From: Oscillospiraceae bacterium
GTDB taxonomy: Bacteria > Bacillota > Clostridia > Oscillospirales > Oscillospiraceae
Assembly (NCBI GenBank): GCA_020025655.1
Contig: JAHHRR010000002.1
Coordinates: 5,146-69,145, forward strand
Direction of reading: 5' to 3'
Length of the DNA: 64,000 bases
Shown: piece by piece, positions 52,785 to 62,352 of the stretch
Layout: every line of letters starts with the position of its first letter
Numbering within the stretch: position 1 is the first letter of the stretch
Notes under the pieces: model-generated
The model's input: only the letters and a program-made list of their open reading frames with translations
Databases searched by the model: none
Told to the model about the DNA's origin: nothing
Translations under genes and position numbers: made by a program

Positions 52785-53707
52785 GCTCCCGCCCCAAAAA
52801 GCTTTTAGTCCTGCTTCTTCTTTCTCTTTTATTCTGCCTTGCAGCCTGCGGCACCGCCGAACAGTCAGCTGAAAGTCCCGCTCAGGCGGAACAGTCAGCT
52901 CCGGCAATTGCACCGCCGGAAAAGAGAGAGCCGGCTGCACATCCCGAAGTCAAGGTTTATTTTGACGGTCTTTTAAGCGATCGGGGATACTATGAAAATA
53001 ACACCCTTTATCTGGCTCCCGAGGCAATATGTAAATATTTCAGTCTTGAGCCTGTAACCGCAAGTGACAGCAGCAGCTTTGAAATCTCTTTTCCCGGTTT
53101 AAGCCTTACCGGTGCAAAAGAGCAGGAATATATGATTGCAAATGACCGCTATCTTTACACCCCTACATATTATATAGAGGAAAAAGACGGAAGTCAGAGC
53201 CGTATATATCTGCCGCAGGATGTTATAGAGCGTGTGTTCGGAGTAAAGATTGAGTTTTCTCCGGACGAAATGAAAGCAGAATTAAATTACGGTGTTCTCT
53301 CGCTCATAAAAGGCGGAGAAAACTACTATATTTCAAATTTCCCCAACGAGGAGCTTTACTGGCTGTCCCGTATAATATACGCCGAAGCCAAGGATCAGCC
53401 TATGGAAGGTCTTATAGGTGTGGGAAATGTTGTATATAATCGTGTGAAGAGTGATGAATTCCCTCATACGGTATTTGATGTAATATTTGATAAGAGAGTT
53501 CGGGTTCAGTTCGATCCGGCAGCTACCGGAGGAGTTAAAGGCGAGCCTGATGAACGCTCTGTGATTGCAGCCTGCCTCTGTATGGAAGGCTACAATACAG
53601 TCGGCGATTGTATGTACTTTGTAAATCCCGACAGAGGAGACAGCTCATGGTTTGACAAAGACCTTGAATTTGTAATAAGTCTCGGCGACCATGATTTTTA
53701 CCGATAA
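52781..53707 (+). CDS. Lipoprotein cell-wall hydrolase (SleB-type)
   Basis: A 308-residue lipoprotein: signal peptide with lipobox LAAC, a low-complexity tether, a copper-amine-oxidase-N-like domain (residues about 60-180), and a C-terminal SleB/Hydrolase_2 domain with SRIIYAEAKDQPMEGLIG and GNVVYNRVKS. The Glu in YAEA is the catalytic residue of the family. It probably trims cell wall or cortex during sporulation or germination, or in growth. It overlaps the TSCPD gene by ATGA. Confidence 0.9.
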   Translation: MSSRPKKLLVLLLLSLLFCLAACGTAEQSAESPAQAEQSAPAIAPPEKREPAAHPEVKVYFDGLLSDRGYYENNTLYLAPEAICKYFSLEPVTASDSSSFEISFPGLSLTGAKEQEYMIANDRYLYTPTYYIEEKDGSQSRIYLPQDVIERVFGVKIEFSPDEMKAELNYGVLSLIKGGENYYISNFPNEELYWLSRIIYAEAKDQPMEGLIGVGNVVYNRVKSDEFPHTVFDVIFDKRVRVQFDPAATGGVKGEPDERSVIAACLCMEGYNTVGDCMYFVNPDRGDSSWFDKDLEFVISLGDHDFYR

Positions 53708-53734
53708 AATAAATAAATTTGGGAGATAGATGTT

Positions 53735-54439
53735 ATGCTTGGAGAAATTCTTTCCGACGGCTTTGAAGAACTGGGCATTTTCTGCAGCATAGAAGCCCTT
53801 GCAAATCTTTGTAAATACCGCAGTATTCTTGAAGAAACCAACAAGGTTATGAATCTCACCGCCATTACAGGTGACGAAGATATAGCTAGACTCCATTTTC
53901 TTGACTGTGCTTCGCTTTTAAAGCTTGAGGATTTTACCGGTAAGAAAGTACTGGACGTAGGTTCCGGTGCAGGCTTCCCCGGTATGGTTTTAAAAATAGT
54001 TAATCCCAAAATGAACATCACATTGATGGACAGCTTGGAAAAAAGGGTAAATTTTCTAAAGGATTTAAGCGCACAGCTTAAACTTCAGGATATAGAGTGT
54101 GTGCACATGAGAGCAGAAGAAGCTCCCGCCGAATACAGACAGAGCTATGATATAGTTGTTTCACGTGCTGTTGCAAGACTGGAGCTGCTGTCAGAACTGT
54201 GTCTGCCTTTTGTAAAGGTGGGCGGCAAATTCATAGCAATGAAAGGCCCCGGCGGAGCCGATGAGCTTAAAGATGCTGAAAATGCCATTAAGGTTTTAGG
54301 CGGCAGGTACATTGAAACCGTCACCTACCCCATCCCCGGCACTGATACTAAGCACAATGCTGTCATCATTGAAAAAGTCGCACCCACGCCTGAAAAATAC
54401 CCCCGCCGCTGGGCGCAGATCAAAAAATCACCGCTGTAA
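53735..54439 (+). CDS. rsmG: 16S rRNA m7G527 methyltransferase RsmG
   Basis: A 234-residue SAM enzyme. Motif I is LDVGSGAGFPGMVLKI, followed by TLMDSLEKRVNFL and SRAVARLELL; these are diagnostic of RsmG. GGGAG precedes the ATG by 11 nt. It usually lies near the chromosomal origin next to mnmG, but those genes are not here. Confidence 0.96.
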   Translation: MLGEILSDGFEELGIFCSIEALANLCKYRSILEETNKVMNLTAITGDEDIARLHFLDCASLLKLEDFTGKKVLDVGSGAGFPGMVLKIVNPKMNITLMDSLEKRVNFLKDLSAQLKLQDIECVHMRAEEAPAEYRQSYDIVVSRAVARLELLSELCLPFVKVGGKFIAMKGPGGADELKDAENAIKVLGGRYIETVTYPIPGTDTKHNAVIIEKVAPTPEKYPRRWAQIKKSPL

Positions 54440-54450
54440 AAAGCATTAAA

Positions 54451-54480
54451 AAGGCAGGCCCTATCGGGTCTGCCTTTTTT
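54451..54480. terminator. Intrinsic terminator of rsmG (bidirectional)
   Basis: AAGGCAGGCCC/GGGTCTGCCTT with loop TATC, then a T run. Confidence 0.88.
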
Positions 54481-54490
54481 ATTGACAACT

Positions 54491-55147
54491 TTATATTGTC
54501 TCGTTTATCATTTCATTTAGCTCTGAAACCGTGTCTGCTATGCGTGATGCGCCGGATTCCACAAGCTGCTGCTTTGTTCTGAAGCCCCAGCTTACAGATA
54601 TGCAGTCCATTCCCGCTCTCTTAGCAGTTTCTATATCGACTTCGGAATCTCCCACATATACGCATTGGGAAATGTCAAAGCCCATCTGTTCTGCCGCTGC
54701 AATAACCGCATCCGGATTGGGCTTGCGCTTTACTGTTTCACTTTCGCCCACCGCTGTTTCCAGCATATCGGGGAAAAACTCCCCTGCCAGTTCTTTTACA
54801 GTGCTGTCAGGCTTGTTTGAAATTATAGCGAGCTTATAACCGGAATTCTTAAGATTTTCCAGTAATTCTAAAATTCCGTCATAAGGTCTTGTTTTTATGT
54901 GGCTGTGTGTATCATAATAGGGGATATAAAATTCCAGTACCTTTTCCAGAATTTCAGGCTCAGTCCCCTCTGGTAAAGCTTTTGTTATAAGCTCTCTTGA
55001 GCCGTTGCCGAGTCTTGCCTTTGTCTGGGCGGAATTCATTTCAGGAAAACCGAATTTTCTGAGCGCTGTGTTTGCCGAGTTCATGATATCCTCGACAGTA
55101 TCAAGTACCGTTCCGTCCATATCCAATAAAACTGCTTTATATTTCAT
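54491..55147 (-). CDS. HAD-family phosphatase (phosphoglycolate phosphatase-like)
   Basis: A 218-residue hydrolase with LLDMDGTVLDT (nucleophile Asp), IISNKPDS (motif II), and VYVGDSEVDIETAKRAGM (motif IV). The cap domain is helical, as in Gph. Phosphoglycolate or another sugar phosphate may be the substrate. The ATG is 9 nt after GAGG. Confidence 0.9.
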   Translation of the reverse strand: MKYKAVLLDMDGTVLDTVEDIMNSANTALRKFGFPEMNSAQTKARLGNGSRELITKALPEGTEPEILEKVLEFYIPYYDTHSHIKTRPYDGILELLENLKNSGYKLAIISNKPDSTVKELAGEFFPDMLETAVGESETVKRKPNPDAVIAAAEQMGFDISQCVYVGDSEVDIETAKRAGMDCISVSWGFRTKQQLVESGASRIADTVSELNEMINETI

Positions 55148-55239
55148 AATAACCAACCTCATTTCTTATGCCTTCGTTATTATCATCAAAAGCAGCCGTT
55201 ATGTCAAGTTATAGTTTCGGATTCTGTATTTATTCAGTT

Positions 55240-55257
55240 GTGGGGATTGTTCTCCAC
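55240..55257. promoter_or_regulatory. Palindrome upstream of the binding lipoprotein, site 1
   Basis: GTGGGGATTGTTCTCCAC, an inverted repeat of GTGGRGA/TCTCCAC around TTGT. It recurs 42 bp downstream. Confidence 0.6.
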
Positions 55258-55281
55258 ATTTTCCTGTTGTTATTGCGTAAA

Positions 55282-55299
55282 GTGGAGATTGTTTTCCAC
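55282..55299. promoter_or_regulatory. Palindrome upstream of the binding lipoprotein, site 2
   Basis: GTGGAGATTGTTTTCCAC, 16 of 18 positions identical to site 1 and 32 bp before the start codon. It likely overlaps the promoter. Confidence 0.6.
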
Positions 55300-55330
55300 A
55301 TTTTATATAAAATCCCGTTGGAGGTAACAT

Positions 55331-56434
55331 ATGAAGTTTAAAAAGCTCATTATTTTCATGCTGCTTTTCTGCCTTGTTTTATCCGCTTGCGGAAACAGAG
55401 ACGAAGGGAGAGATTATGTTTCTGTCTGGTGTCTCGACTCCGAGCCTGCAAAAGATATGCTGACAGAACTTGCAGAGGAATATAATTCATCCCGCTCCGC
55501 AGGTCTGCCTGTATCAGTGCGGACTTTCCCTGATGAAGCGTCTCTGGCTCAGGGCTTTGATACAATGCGCCCAGATATTCTTCTTTGCTCTCTCAATAAG
55601 GCTCAGGAACTTTCAGCTATGGGTCTTACCCGTGATGTAAGCGCAAAGCTTCAGGCACCCGTGCCTGCGTACCGCAGCTATATACTGGATCGTGTTCCGC
55701 AGTGTGGAAAAGACATCTTCCCAATCGGCGGAAACATTCAGCTGATCTGTGCAAAGGAAGGTATGCTCTCCTCCGGCGGCAAAGACAAGCTGAGCCTGAA
55801 ATCATTCTGTGAGCTTGGTGAAAAATACTCTGCCGAAAACGGACTTCCGTTTTTCAGTGTCGATTCCTTCGCTTCACTTTTTTATCAGGCTCTTCTCAAC
55901 GAGAATAAAGAATTCCACGCCATCAAAAATTACGACATCAAAAACGATGCCTACATTAACACATATAACACTATTGCCGAATCTGTTTATAACGCCTCCC
56001 TCGCAGTATCCGAGCATCCAGGCACAGACCTGCTGAGAAGCAATTATATTCCCTGTGCAGTGGTCAACAGCTCCGATCTTACTTCATTCAACACCGACGG
56101 ATACGAGCTTGCAGCTCCGGAAAACAAAGGCTATCGCCTTTCGCAGCTGTCATGCTTTGCAGTCACAGTCAGGGACGGACGTGAGATAAAGTCTTCCGCC
56201 GCATTTTTAAGCTGGCTTTTCTCGCAGGGACGTTCCGAGGCGCTTTGCCTAAACAGCGGTCTTGTGCCGCTTGTTGATAATCTGTATTACGAAACCGATG
56301 ACCAGCTGCAGATTCTACTCATCAGGCTCAGCAGTCTTGATAAACTCCTCATCCCGGAAAACAACTGTGATTTTCTCCTGAACCGAGACGATTTTGAGCT
56401 GTCTTTTAGAAATGCTCTCCCGTTTTTAGAGTAA
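55331..56434 (+). CDS. Extracellular solute-binding lipoprotein
   Basis: A 367-residue lipoprotein. The signal peptide ends in LSAC, then a periplasmic-binding-protein-like fold starting DYVSVWCLDSEPAKDM, like family 1 sugar-binding proteins but divergent. No permease gene is adjacent, so it may serve a transporter encoded elsewhere or act as a sensor. GGAGG precedes the ATG. Confidence 0.82.
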   Translation: MKFKKLIIFMLLFCLVLSACGNRDEGRDYVSVWCLDSEPAKDMLTELAEEYNSSRSAGLPVSVRTFPDEASLAQGFDTMRPDILLCSLNKAQELSAMGLTRDVSAKLQAPVPAYRSYILDRVPQCGKDIFPIGGNIQLICAKEGMLSSGGKDKLSLKSFCELGEKYSAENGLPFFSVDSFASLFYQALLNENKEFHAIKNYDIKNDAYINTYNTIAESVYNASLAVSEHPGTDLLRSNYIPCAVVNSSDLTSFNTDGYELAAPENKGYRLSQLSCFAVTVRDGREIKSSAAFLSWLFSQGRSEALCLNSGLVPLVDNLYYETDDQLQILLIRLSSLDKLLIPENNCDFLLNRDDFELSFRNALPFLE

Positions 56435-56545
56435 ATTTTCATAAATATTTGCCCGACAAGTTTTAGACTTTTGTTGAATTTCAAACATACGTGTGCTATC
56501 ATGTGAGTATATATATTTTTCCGAAAGAAAAAGAAAGGAAATGAC

Positions 56546-57412
56546 ATGGAAACACCAATTTATAATGCAAAACCTGTTAAAAAAAGTAAAAAAGGTAAAA
56601 TTTTTATCATCATACCTATTGTTCTGCTGCTGGTAGTAATAGCTCTATCCTCCATTACCGCAATCCCCACCGGTCATACCGGTGTTGTCACCACTTTCGG
56701 TTCTGTTGAGGATTACACCTATGATTCCGGTGTGCACCTCAAATTCCCCTGGCAGAAAGTGGTTATGATGGATAACCGTATCCAGAAGGAGACCGTCGAT
56801 CTGAGCTGCTTCTCTTCTGATATCCAGGAAGTCTCCATGACCTATACCCTGAACTATCAGATAAACAAGGCAAATGCACAGAACATTTACAAAAACATCG
56901 GAATTGATTACTACGACACTGTAATTGTCCCCTGCATCACCGAGGTTACAAAGGTTGTTACCGCAAGATACTCTGCCGAAGAGCTTGTAGGTGAAAGAAC
57001 CGATCTTGCAAAAGCCATTGAGGAGCTGCTGTCAGGTAAGCTTTCCGAATTCAACGTAGAGCTTGTAAGCACCTCTATTGAGAACATGGCCTTTACCGAG
57101 GCATTTACAAATGCAGTTGAAGAAAAGCAGGTTGCCCAGCAGAACAAGCTGAGAGCCCAGACCGAGGCAGAGCGTGCAAAGATTGAAGCCGATGCCAATG
57201 CCGAGGTTAAGAGAATCGAGGCAAAGGGTGCTGCTGATGCAAAGCTTATGGAGGCTGAGGCAGAAGCCGAAGCTAACAGAAAGATTGCCGAGTCTCTTAC
57301 TGATGACGTTCTGCGCAATAAGTTCATCAACGAATGGGACGGCAAGCTGCCTATGGTTACCGGTGGCGGTAATAATCTTCTGAATATTCCTCTGGGAAAT
57401 AATCAGGGCTAA
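56546..57412 (+). CDS. SPFH/prohibitin-family membrane protein
   Basis: A 288-residue protein with one N-terminal helix (IFIIIPIVLLLVVIALSSI) and an SPFH domain (IPTGHTGVVTTFGSVEDY). Residues about 190-245 are an Ala/Glu-rich coiled coil (AEAEAEANRKIAES). Such proteins form membrane microdomain rings and can control membrane proteases (HflC-like). No HflK or FtsH gene is adjacent. Confidence 0.92.
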   Translation: METPIYNAKPVKKSKKGKIFIIIPIVLLLVVIALSSITAIPTGHTGVVTTFGSVEDYTYDSGVHLKFPWQKVVMMDNRIQKETVDLSCFSSDIQEVSMTYTLNYQINKANAQNIYKNIGIDYYDTVIVPCITEVTKVVTARYSAEELVGERTDLAKAIEELLSGKLSEFNVELVSTSIENMAFTEAFTNAVEEKQVAQQNKLRAQTEAERAKIEADANAEVKRIEAKGAADAKLMEAEAEAEANRKIAESLTDDVLRNKFINEWDGKLPMVTGGGNNLLNIPLGNNQG

Positions 57413-57450
57413 TATTTAAGCAAAAATTTTTATATAGTACGAGGTGTAAT

Positions 57451-58122
57451 ATGGAAGGATTCAGAGTACTTGAAATCAAGCAAAGTGTATTCGAGAACAA
57501 TGACCGAGAGGCCGACAAGGTTCGTGCAGAGCTTAAAAAGAACGGCACATTTCTGCTTAACCTGATGAGCTCCCCCGGATCCGGCAAAACTACCACTTTA
57601 AAGGCAACTATTGCAGCTCTTAAAGACGAGTTCAATATCGGTGTCATGGAAGCCGATATCGACTCCAGTGTAGATGCAGCAACTATTGAAAAAACCGGTG
57701 CAAAGGTAATTCAGTTACATACCGGCGGTATGTGCCATCTTGACGCAAGCATGACACAGCAGGGTCTGGACGGCCTTGGTGTAAATGACATTGATCTGGC
57801 CATACTTGAAAACGTCGGCAATCTGGTCTGCCCTGCCGAATTTGATACAGGTGCCTGCAAAAATGCCATGATCCTTTCCGTCCCCGAAGGCGACGACAAG
57901 CCTCTCAAGTACCCGCTGATGTTCTCCATCTGCGACGTACTTCTTATAAACAAGATTGACGTTCTGCCCTACTTTGATTTCAGCATGGAAAATGTTGAAA
58001 AGTATGCAAAACGCCTCAATCCCAACATTAAGATTATTCCTATCAGCGCCCGCACCGGCGAAGGTGTTGATAAATTTGCCGACTGGCTCAGAGAAGAGAC
58101 CAAAGCCTGGCTCGAAAAGTAA
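57451..58122 (+). CDS. hypB: Nickel-insertion GTPase HypB
   Basis: GTPase that helps load nickel into [NiFe] hydrogenase or urease. It has 223 residues, with P-loop LMSSPGSGKTTTL, the GMCHLDASM metal-linked Cys/His region, NVGNLVCPAEFD and the NKIDVLP guanine motif. It lacks the His-rich N-terminus of some HypB. No other hyp, hydrogenase or urease gene is in the window. GAGG-like site precedes the ATG. Confidence 0.92.
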   Translation: MEGFRVLEIKQSVFENNDREADKVRAELKKNGTFLLNLMSSPGSGKTTTLKATIAALKDEFNIGVMEADIDSSVDAATIEKTGAKVIQLHTGGMCHLDASMTQQGLDGLGVNDIDLAILENVGNLVCPAEFDTGACKNAMILSVPEGDDKPLKYPLMFSICDVLLINKIDVLPYFDFSMENVEKYAKRLNPNIKIIPISARTGEGVDKFADWLREETKAWLEK

Positions 58123-58132
58123 TTTAATCAGC

Positions 58133-58170
58133 AAAAATGCTGTGTACCAAAAGGTACACAGCATTTTTTA
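58133..58170. terminator. Intrinsic terminator (bidirectional)
   Basis: AAAAATGCTGTGTACC/GGTACACAGCATTTTT, loop AAAA, T run. It lies between converging hypB and coaX. Confidence 0.9.
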
Positions 58171-58935
58171 TTTTTTATTTTTCTGGTAAAGTGCCCAGAG
58201 GCCCTTAATAAGCAGGTCATTGTCCACTGTAATATCATGCTTGCAGTAGGGCACAACGGATTCTGCCAAGCCTCCGTTTGCAATAACCTTGCACTTATAG
58301 CCAAGCTCCTCTTCCATTCTGTCAATCATACCGTCAATAAGCGACGCCGTGCCGTATATTGCACCGGAGCGCATTGATTCAACAGTATTTGTGCCTATTA
58401 CCTTTTTGGGGTCTTTAATTGAGATTGAGGGCAGAAGGCTGGTGCCTGAGGCAAGGGCGGCATAGGAAAGGGTTACTCCGGGGATAATGGCTCCGCCCAC
58501 ATAGCAGTTATTCTTATTTACAACCACCATTGTAGTTGCAGTTCCCATATCCAGAACTATAACCGGTGCGCCATAATATTCTATTGCCGCAACACTTCCC
58601 ACCACCAGATCTCCTGCCAGTGTGCTGGGGTCATCAATTCGCACATTAAGACCGGTTTTCATACCGGGCCCTACCACCATAGGCACTATTCCGCTTACCC
58701 ATTTTACAGCTCTCTTAATTGATTCCGTAACCTCAGGTACGACAGAGGAAATTATTGCGCCGTCAAAGCTTCTGGGATCTCTGCCGTAGATTTCCAGTAT
58801 CTGTTTTATTTTAATTGCATACTCCGCATCTGTGTCGTGAACATTTGTGTGGAGCCGGACAATATTCATAATATTTCCGTCCTCAATGCATCCCAAGACA
58901 ACATTTGTGTTTCCCACATCTATGGCAAGAATCAT
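58168..58935 (-). CDS. coaX: Type III pantothenate kinase
   Basis: First step of coenzyme A synthesis. It has 255 residues, with DVGNTNVVLG (phosphate-1) at the N-terminus, VVGPGMKTGLNVRIDDP, and ADLVLDMGTATT-type catalytic Asp region (IVLDMGTATTMVV). The length and motifs are typical of CoaX. Confidence 0.95.
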   Translation of the reverse strand: MILAIDVGNTNVVLGCIEDGNIMNIVRLHTNVHDTDAEYAIKIKQILEIYGRDPRSFDGAIISSVVPEVTESIKRAVKWVSGIVPMVVGPGMKTGLNVRIDDPSTLAGDLVVGSVAAIEYYGAPVIVLDMGTATTMVVVNKNNCYVGGAIIPGVTLSYAALASGTSLLPSISIKDPKKVIGTNTVESMRSGAIYGTASLIDGMIDRMEEELGYKCKVIANGGLAESVVPYCKHDITVDNDLLIKGLWALYQKNKK

Positions 58936-59008
58936 TTTTCGGCCCTCATTTCATTTTTTTGTTAATTGTATTACCATTAAATTTTCATGTCAATGCTGAA
59001 TTTATGAA

Positions 59009-59036
59009 GAATCCTCCCCGAATACAGGGAGGATTC
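59009..59036. terminator. Hairpin after the deacetylase gene
   Basis: GAATCCTCCC/GGGAGGATTC perfect stem; T-rich tail weak, so termination efficiency is uncertain. Confidence 0.6.
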
Positions 59037-59048
59037 AGAATTATATTT

Positions 59049-60551
59049 TCAGTTTGCTATGCCGTGATGTGAGGTAGGACTTGTAATATCAAGCGCTCTG
59101 AAGGTATATCCGTTGCGCAGGCCCCAGTTGATGATTCTCTCCACTGCGGCTACACTGTAATCCTTAACATCGTGTTGAAGCACCACCGAAGTCTTTTTTC
59201 CGCTGCATCCGTTGACCACATTCTCCACAACTACATCCGTGTCTGTTGTCTCGCCTGCATCACCGCTGGATACATTCCAGTCAAAATATTTATATCCGGA
59301 GTCTGTAAGAGCTTTTGAAAGTCTGGTCATTATTCCGGGGTTAAATCTGCTGACGGTATTGGAGCTTCCGCCGGGGAAACGGACAAGGCTTGTATATTCG
59401 CCGGTCTGGTCGTGAATAAGCTGCTGAACCTGTTCCAGATCGTCAAAATATGCATCTTCACTTGCATATACAGTGTAGTAATTGTGGCAGGCGGTGTGAG
59501 CACCTATTGAGTGGCCCTCACGATAGGCTCTGCCGATGCAGTCATTGTATTTCTGGCCGAGACAGGTAACAAAGAAAGTAGCCTTTACATTATATTCTGC
59601 AAGAACATCCAGAAGCTGATCGGTGTAAGGTCCGGGGCCGTCATCGAATGTCAGATAAATAGTCTTTTCGTCAGGCTCGACACTGTCAGGCAGTTCAGCG
59701 GGCAGTACCTTAACCCGTCTTACAGCCTCAACTCTTTTGCCCTGAGGATTTTCTATGAAGTATTTCACCTCATAATCCCCTGCTTTGTAAGGCACAACCG
59801 CCCCTTCAACCTGTACCATACCGGAGTAATCATTGCCCTGCTTGTCAGTAGCCGTAAATCCGGGGTCTTCATAAAATGCACTTGCATAAATCTCGCTCTC
59901 CGCATCACCGAGAAGCTCAATATGAGGAGCTGTATCGCTGTAACCCGATTTACGCTCTACCGTGGCCGTATTGCCGTGGGAGTCGGTAACTGTATAAACT
60001 ATCTTATCATCGCCGATTTCACACTGAACCTTATCTGTAACGTCTCCGTCCAGTCTGTCTACTGCCTCGTAGCCCTCTTCCTCATAGCCGGTAAACCAGT
60101 TCGGCTCATAGCCTTCCTTATATTTAAGTGTAATCACAGGCGGCTTTGTATCCACAACATTTACAGTTCTTGTAACGCTGTAATCGTGGAACATATGCCT
60201 TGCGGTATATTTAAGCTGATAGCTGCCGAGATTTTCTGTATCAACCTCGCCTTCGGTGCTTACATGAAGATGAATCGGGCTTTCACCGAAGATTTTTCCA
60301 ACAGTGACTGCCTCTCTGCCGGGATCTACAAATTCCTCGCCCAGCTCCTGCTCAATTTCCAGCTCATCTGTAATATAAAACCGCACATGGCGCTCATCCA
60401 GAAAAACCGCAGCTGCAACAAGAAGTATGATGATGCTCATCAGCACACATACTGTTATTATAAAAGCTTTTTTACCCTTATTGCGCGTTGATTTTTCCTT
60501 TTCTTCAACATTTTCCTGTATTATCTGGCTTTTAATATTTTTATCCTTCAT
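59049..60551 (-). CDS. Membrane-anchored polysaccharide deacetylase with Ig-like domains
   Basis: A 500-residue enzyme with an N-terminal membrane helix (residues about 28-52), two or three DUF5011/Ig-like domains (DTKPPVITLKY, DTAPHIELLGD) and a C-terminal NodB domain. Motifs: TFDDGPGPYTDQLLDVL (catalytic and metal Asp), SIGAHTACHNYY (metal His pair) and RFPGGSSN. It likely deacetylates peptidoglycan or another wall glycan outside the membrane. The ATG after AGGTAGAG is chosen over an earlier in-frame ATG. Confidence 0.93.
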   Translation of the reverse strand: MKDKNIKSQIIQENVEEKEKSTRNKGKKAFIITVCVLMSIIILLVAAAVFLDERHVRFYITDELEIEQELGEEFVDPGREAVTVGKIFGESPIHLHVSTEGEVDTENLGSYQLKYTARHMFHDYSVTRTVNVVDTKPPVITLKYKEGYEPNWFTGYEEEGYEAVDRLDGDVTDKVQCEIGDDKIVYTVTDSHGNTATVERKSGYSDTAPHIELLGDAESEIYASAFYEDPGFTATDKQGNDYSGMVQVEGAVVPYKAGDYEVKYFIENPQGKRVEAVRRVKVLPAELPDSVEPDEKTIYLTFDDGPGPYTDQLLDVLAEYNVKATFFVTCLGQKYNDCIGRAYREGHSIGAHTACHNYYTVYASEDAYFDDLEQVQQLIHDQTGEYTSLVRFPGGSSNTVSRFNPGIMTRLSKALTDSGYKYFDWNVSSGDAGETTDTDVVVENVVNGCSGKKTSVVLQHDVKDYSVAAVERIINWGLRNGYTFRALDITSPTSHHGIAN

Positions 60552-60895
60552 ATCTCTACCTGACTTCACTTTTTTCTCTGCTGATTATTATACACTATGT
60601 TTACATAATTGGAAGATACATTGAGCTTTTTTTATAATTTTTAAGAATTTTTTTCCAGTTGTGTCCTGCGGAATTTTAACTCTCCTCCGACTGAATTCCT
60701 GTTTTATATTCTGCCCTGTTTTCTCAAATTATTATTTTTGAACATTATCTAACTTTTAACAAGGAAAATCGGGCTAAATACTGCAAAATATGCCATATCT
60801 CCTTGAAAGAGCATGGATACTATGATATATTTAATACTTGCTGCAAGTCAGCAAATATATCTCTGCGGCAGCCAGCCGCGGGAAAGGATTTTAAT
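60552..60895. other. Intergenic region between the deacetylase gene and glyS
   Basis: AT-rich spacer. It holds the glyS promoter and a short leader with two small hairpins (TTGCTG/CAGCAA and GCGGC/GCCGC). The leader of about 60 nt is too short for a T-box. Nothing else is seen. Confidence 0.6.
60803..60831 (+). promoter_or_regulatory. glyS promoter
   Basis: TTGAAA and TATATT with a 17-nt spacer. Confidence 0.6.
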
Positions 60896-62332
60896 ATGAA
60901 AAATACAGAAAAAACAATGGACAAGATTGTTGCCCTGTGCAAAAACCGTGGTTTTATCTTCGCCGGCTCCGAGATCTACGGCGGCCTTGCCAACACCTGG
61001 GACTACGGCCCTCTCGGCGTTGAGCTGAAGAATAACGTCAAACGTGCATGGTGGAAAAAGTTCGTTCAGGAAAATCCCTACAACGTAGGTCTGGACGCCG
61101 CCATTCTTATGAACCCTCAGACCTGGGTTGCCTCCGGTCATCTGGGCGGCTTCTCCGATCCTCTTATGGACTGCCGTGAATGCAACGAGCGTTTCCGTGC
61201 AGATAAGCTGATTGAGGACTGGACTGCTGAAAACAACTATGAGCTTCCCAAGCCTATCGACGCTTTCTCTCAGGATGAGATGAAGGCCTTCATCGAAGAG
61301 CACAATATCTGCTGCCCCAGCTGCGGCAAGCACAACTTTACAGATATCCGTCAGTTCAACCTGATGTTCAAGACCTTCCAGGGCGTAACCGAGAACGCAA
61401 AGAACACCGTTTACCTGCGTCCCGAAACCGCTCAGGGTATTTTCACAAACTTTGTTAACGTACAGCGCTCCACCAGAAGAAAGCTGCCTTTCGGTATCGG
61501 CCAGATCGGCAAGAGCTTCCGTAATGAGATCACTCCCGGTAACTTCATCTTCCGTGTAAGAGAGTTCGAGCAGATGGAGCTTGAGTTCTTCTGCGAGCCC
61601 GGAACTGACCTTGAGTGGTTCAACTACTGGCGTTCCTTCTGCCACAAGTTCCTGCTGGATATCGGTCTGCATGACGAAAACCTTCGTCTCCGTGACCATG
61701 ATCCCGAGGAGCTGTGCTTCTATTCCAAGGCTACTACTGACTTTGAGTTCCTGTTCCCCTTCGGCTGGGGCGAGCTCTGGGGTGTTGCAGACCGTACCGA
61801 CTACGACCTGACTCAGCATCAGACCGTTTCCGGTCAGGATCTGACCTATTACGATCAGGAAAAGAACGAGCACTACATCCCCTATGTTGTCGAGCCTTCT
61901 CTGGGTGTTGAGCGTACTGTTCTGTCTGTTCTGGTTGAAGCTTACGACGAGCAGGTTGTAGGTCAGGACAAGAAGGGCAACGACGATGTGAGAACCGTTA
62001 TGCATCTGCATCCCGCTCTTGCTCCCTTCAAGTGCGCAATTCTTCCTCTGAGCAAGAAGGATGTTCTTACCGGCCCCGCAAAGGAGCTTTATGCAGAGCT
62101 TTCCAAGGAGTTTATGTGCGATTACGATGAGACCGGTTCTATCGGTAAGCGCTACCGCCGTGAAGATGAAATCGGTACTCCCTTCTGCATTACTTTCGAC
62201 TTCAACACCGTCGGCACTGAGACCGATGAAAAGGATGACTGCGTAACAATCCGTGAGAGAGATACCATGGAGCAGGTTCGTATTCCTATCAGCGAAGTTA
62301 AGAATTATATAAGCGAAAGAATCAAATTTTAA
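60896..62332 (+). CDS. glyS: Glycyl-tRNA synthetase, dimeric single-chain type
   Basis: Charges tRNA-Gly. It has 478 residues, the homodimeric (eukaryote/archaea-like) form used by many Firmicutes. Features: [20 protein letters not shown] near the N-terminus, zinc-like CRECNERF and [10 protein letters not shown], motif 2 [20 protein letters not shown] and motif 3 [11 protein letters not shown]. The ATG follows GGAAAGGA by 7 nt; the longer open frame upstream crosses the promoter. Confidence 0.96.
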   Translation: MKNTEKTMDKIVALCKNRGFIFAGSEIYGGLANTWDYGPLGVELKNNVKRAWWKKFVQENPYNVGLDAAILMNPQTWVASGHLGGFSDPLMDCRECNERFRADKLIEDWTAENNYELPKPIDAFSQDEMKAFIEEHNICCPSCGKHNFTDIRQFNLMFKTFQGVTENAKNTVYLRPETAQGIFTNFVNVQRSTRRKLPFGIGQIGKSFRNEITPGNFIFRVREFEQMELEFFCEPGTDLEWFNYWRSFCHKFLLDIGLHDENLRLRDHDPEELCFYSKATTDFEFLFPFGWGELWGVADRTDYDLTQHQTVSGQDLTYYDQEKNEHYIPYVVEPSLGVERTVLSVLVEAYDEQVVGQDKKGNDDVRTVMHLHPALAPFKCAILPLSKKDVLTGPAKELYAELSKEFMCDYDETGSIGKRYRREDEIGTPFCITFDFNTVGTETDEKDDCVTIRERDTMEQVRIPISEVKNYISERIKF

Positions 62333-62352
62333 TTAGGGAAAGGTGATATAGA

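Noticed and set aside
55240..55299. DnaA-box-like TTTTCCACA, with rsmG nearby, as a hint of a replication origin
   Set aside because: Only one box matches, it is explained by the palindrome pair, and no dnaA, rpmH, mnmG or parAB genes are present.
60803..60895. T-box riboswitch for glyS
   Set aside because: The predicted leader is only about 60 nt and lacks a specifier stem, T-box sequence or terminator.
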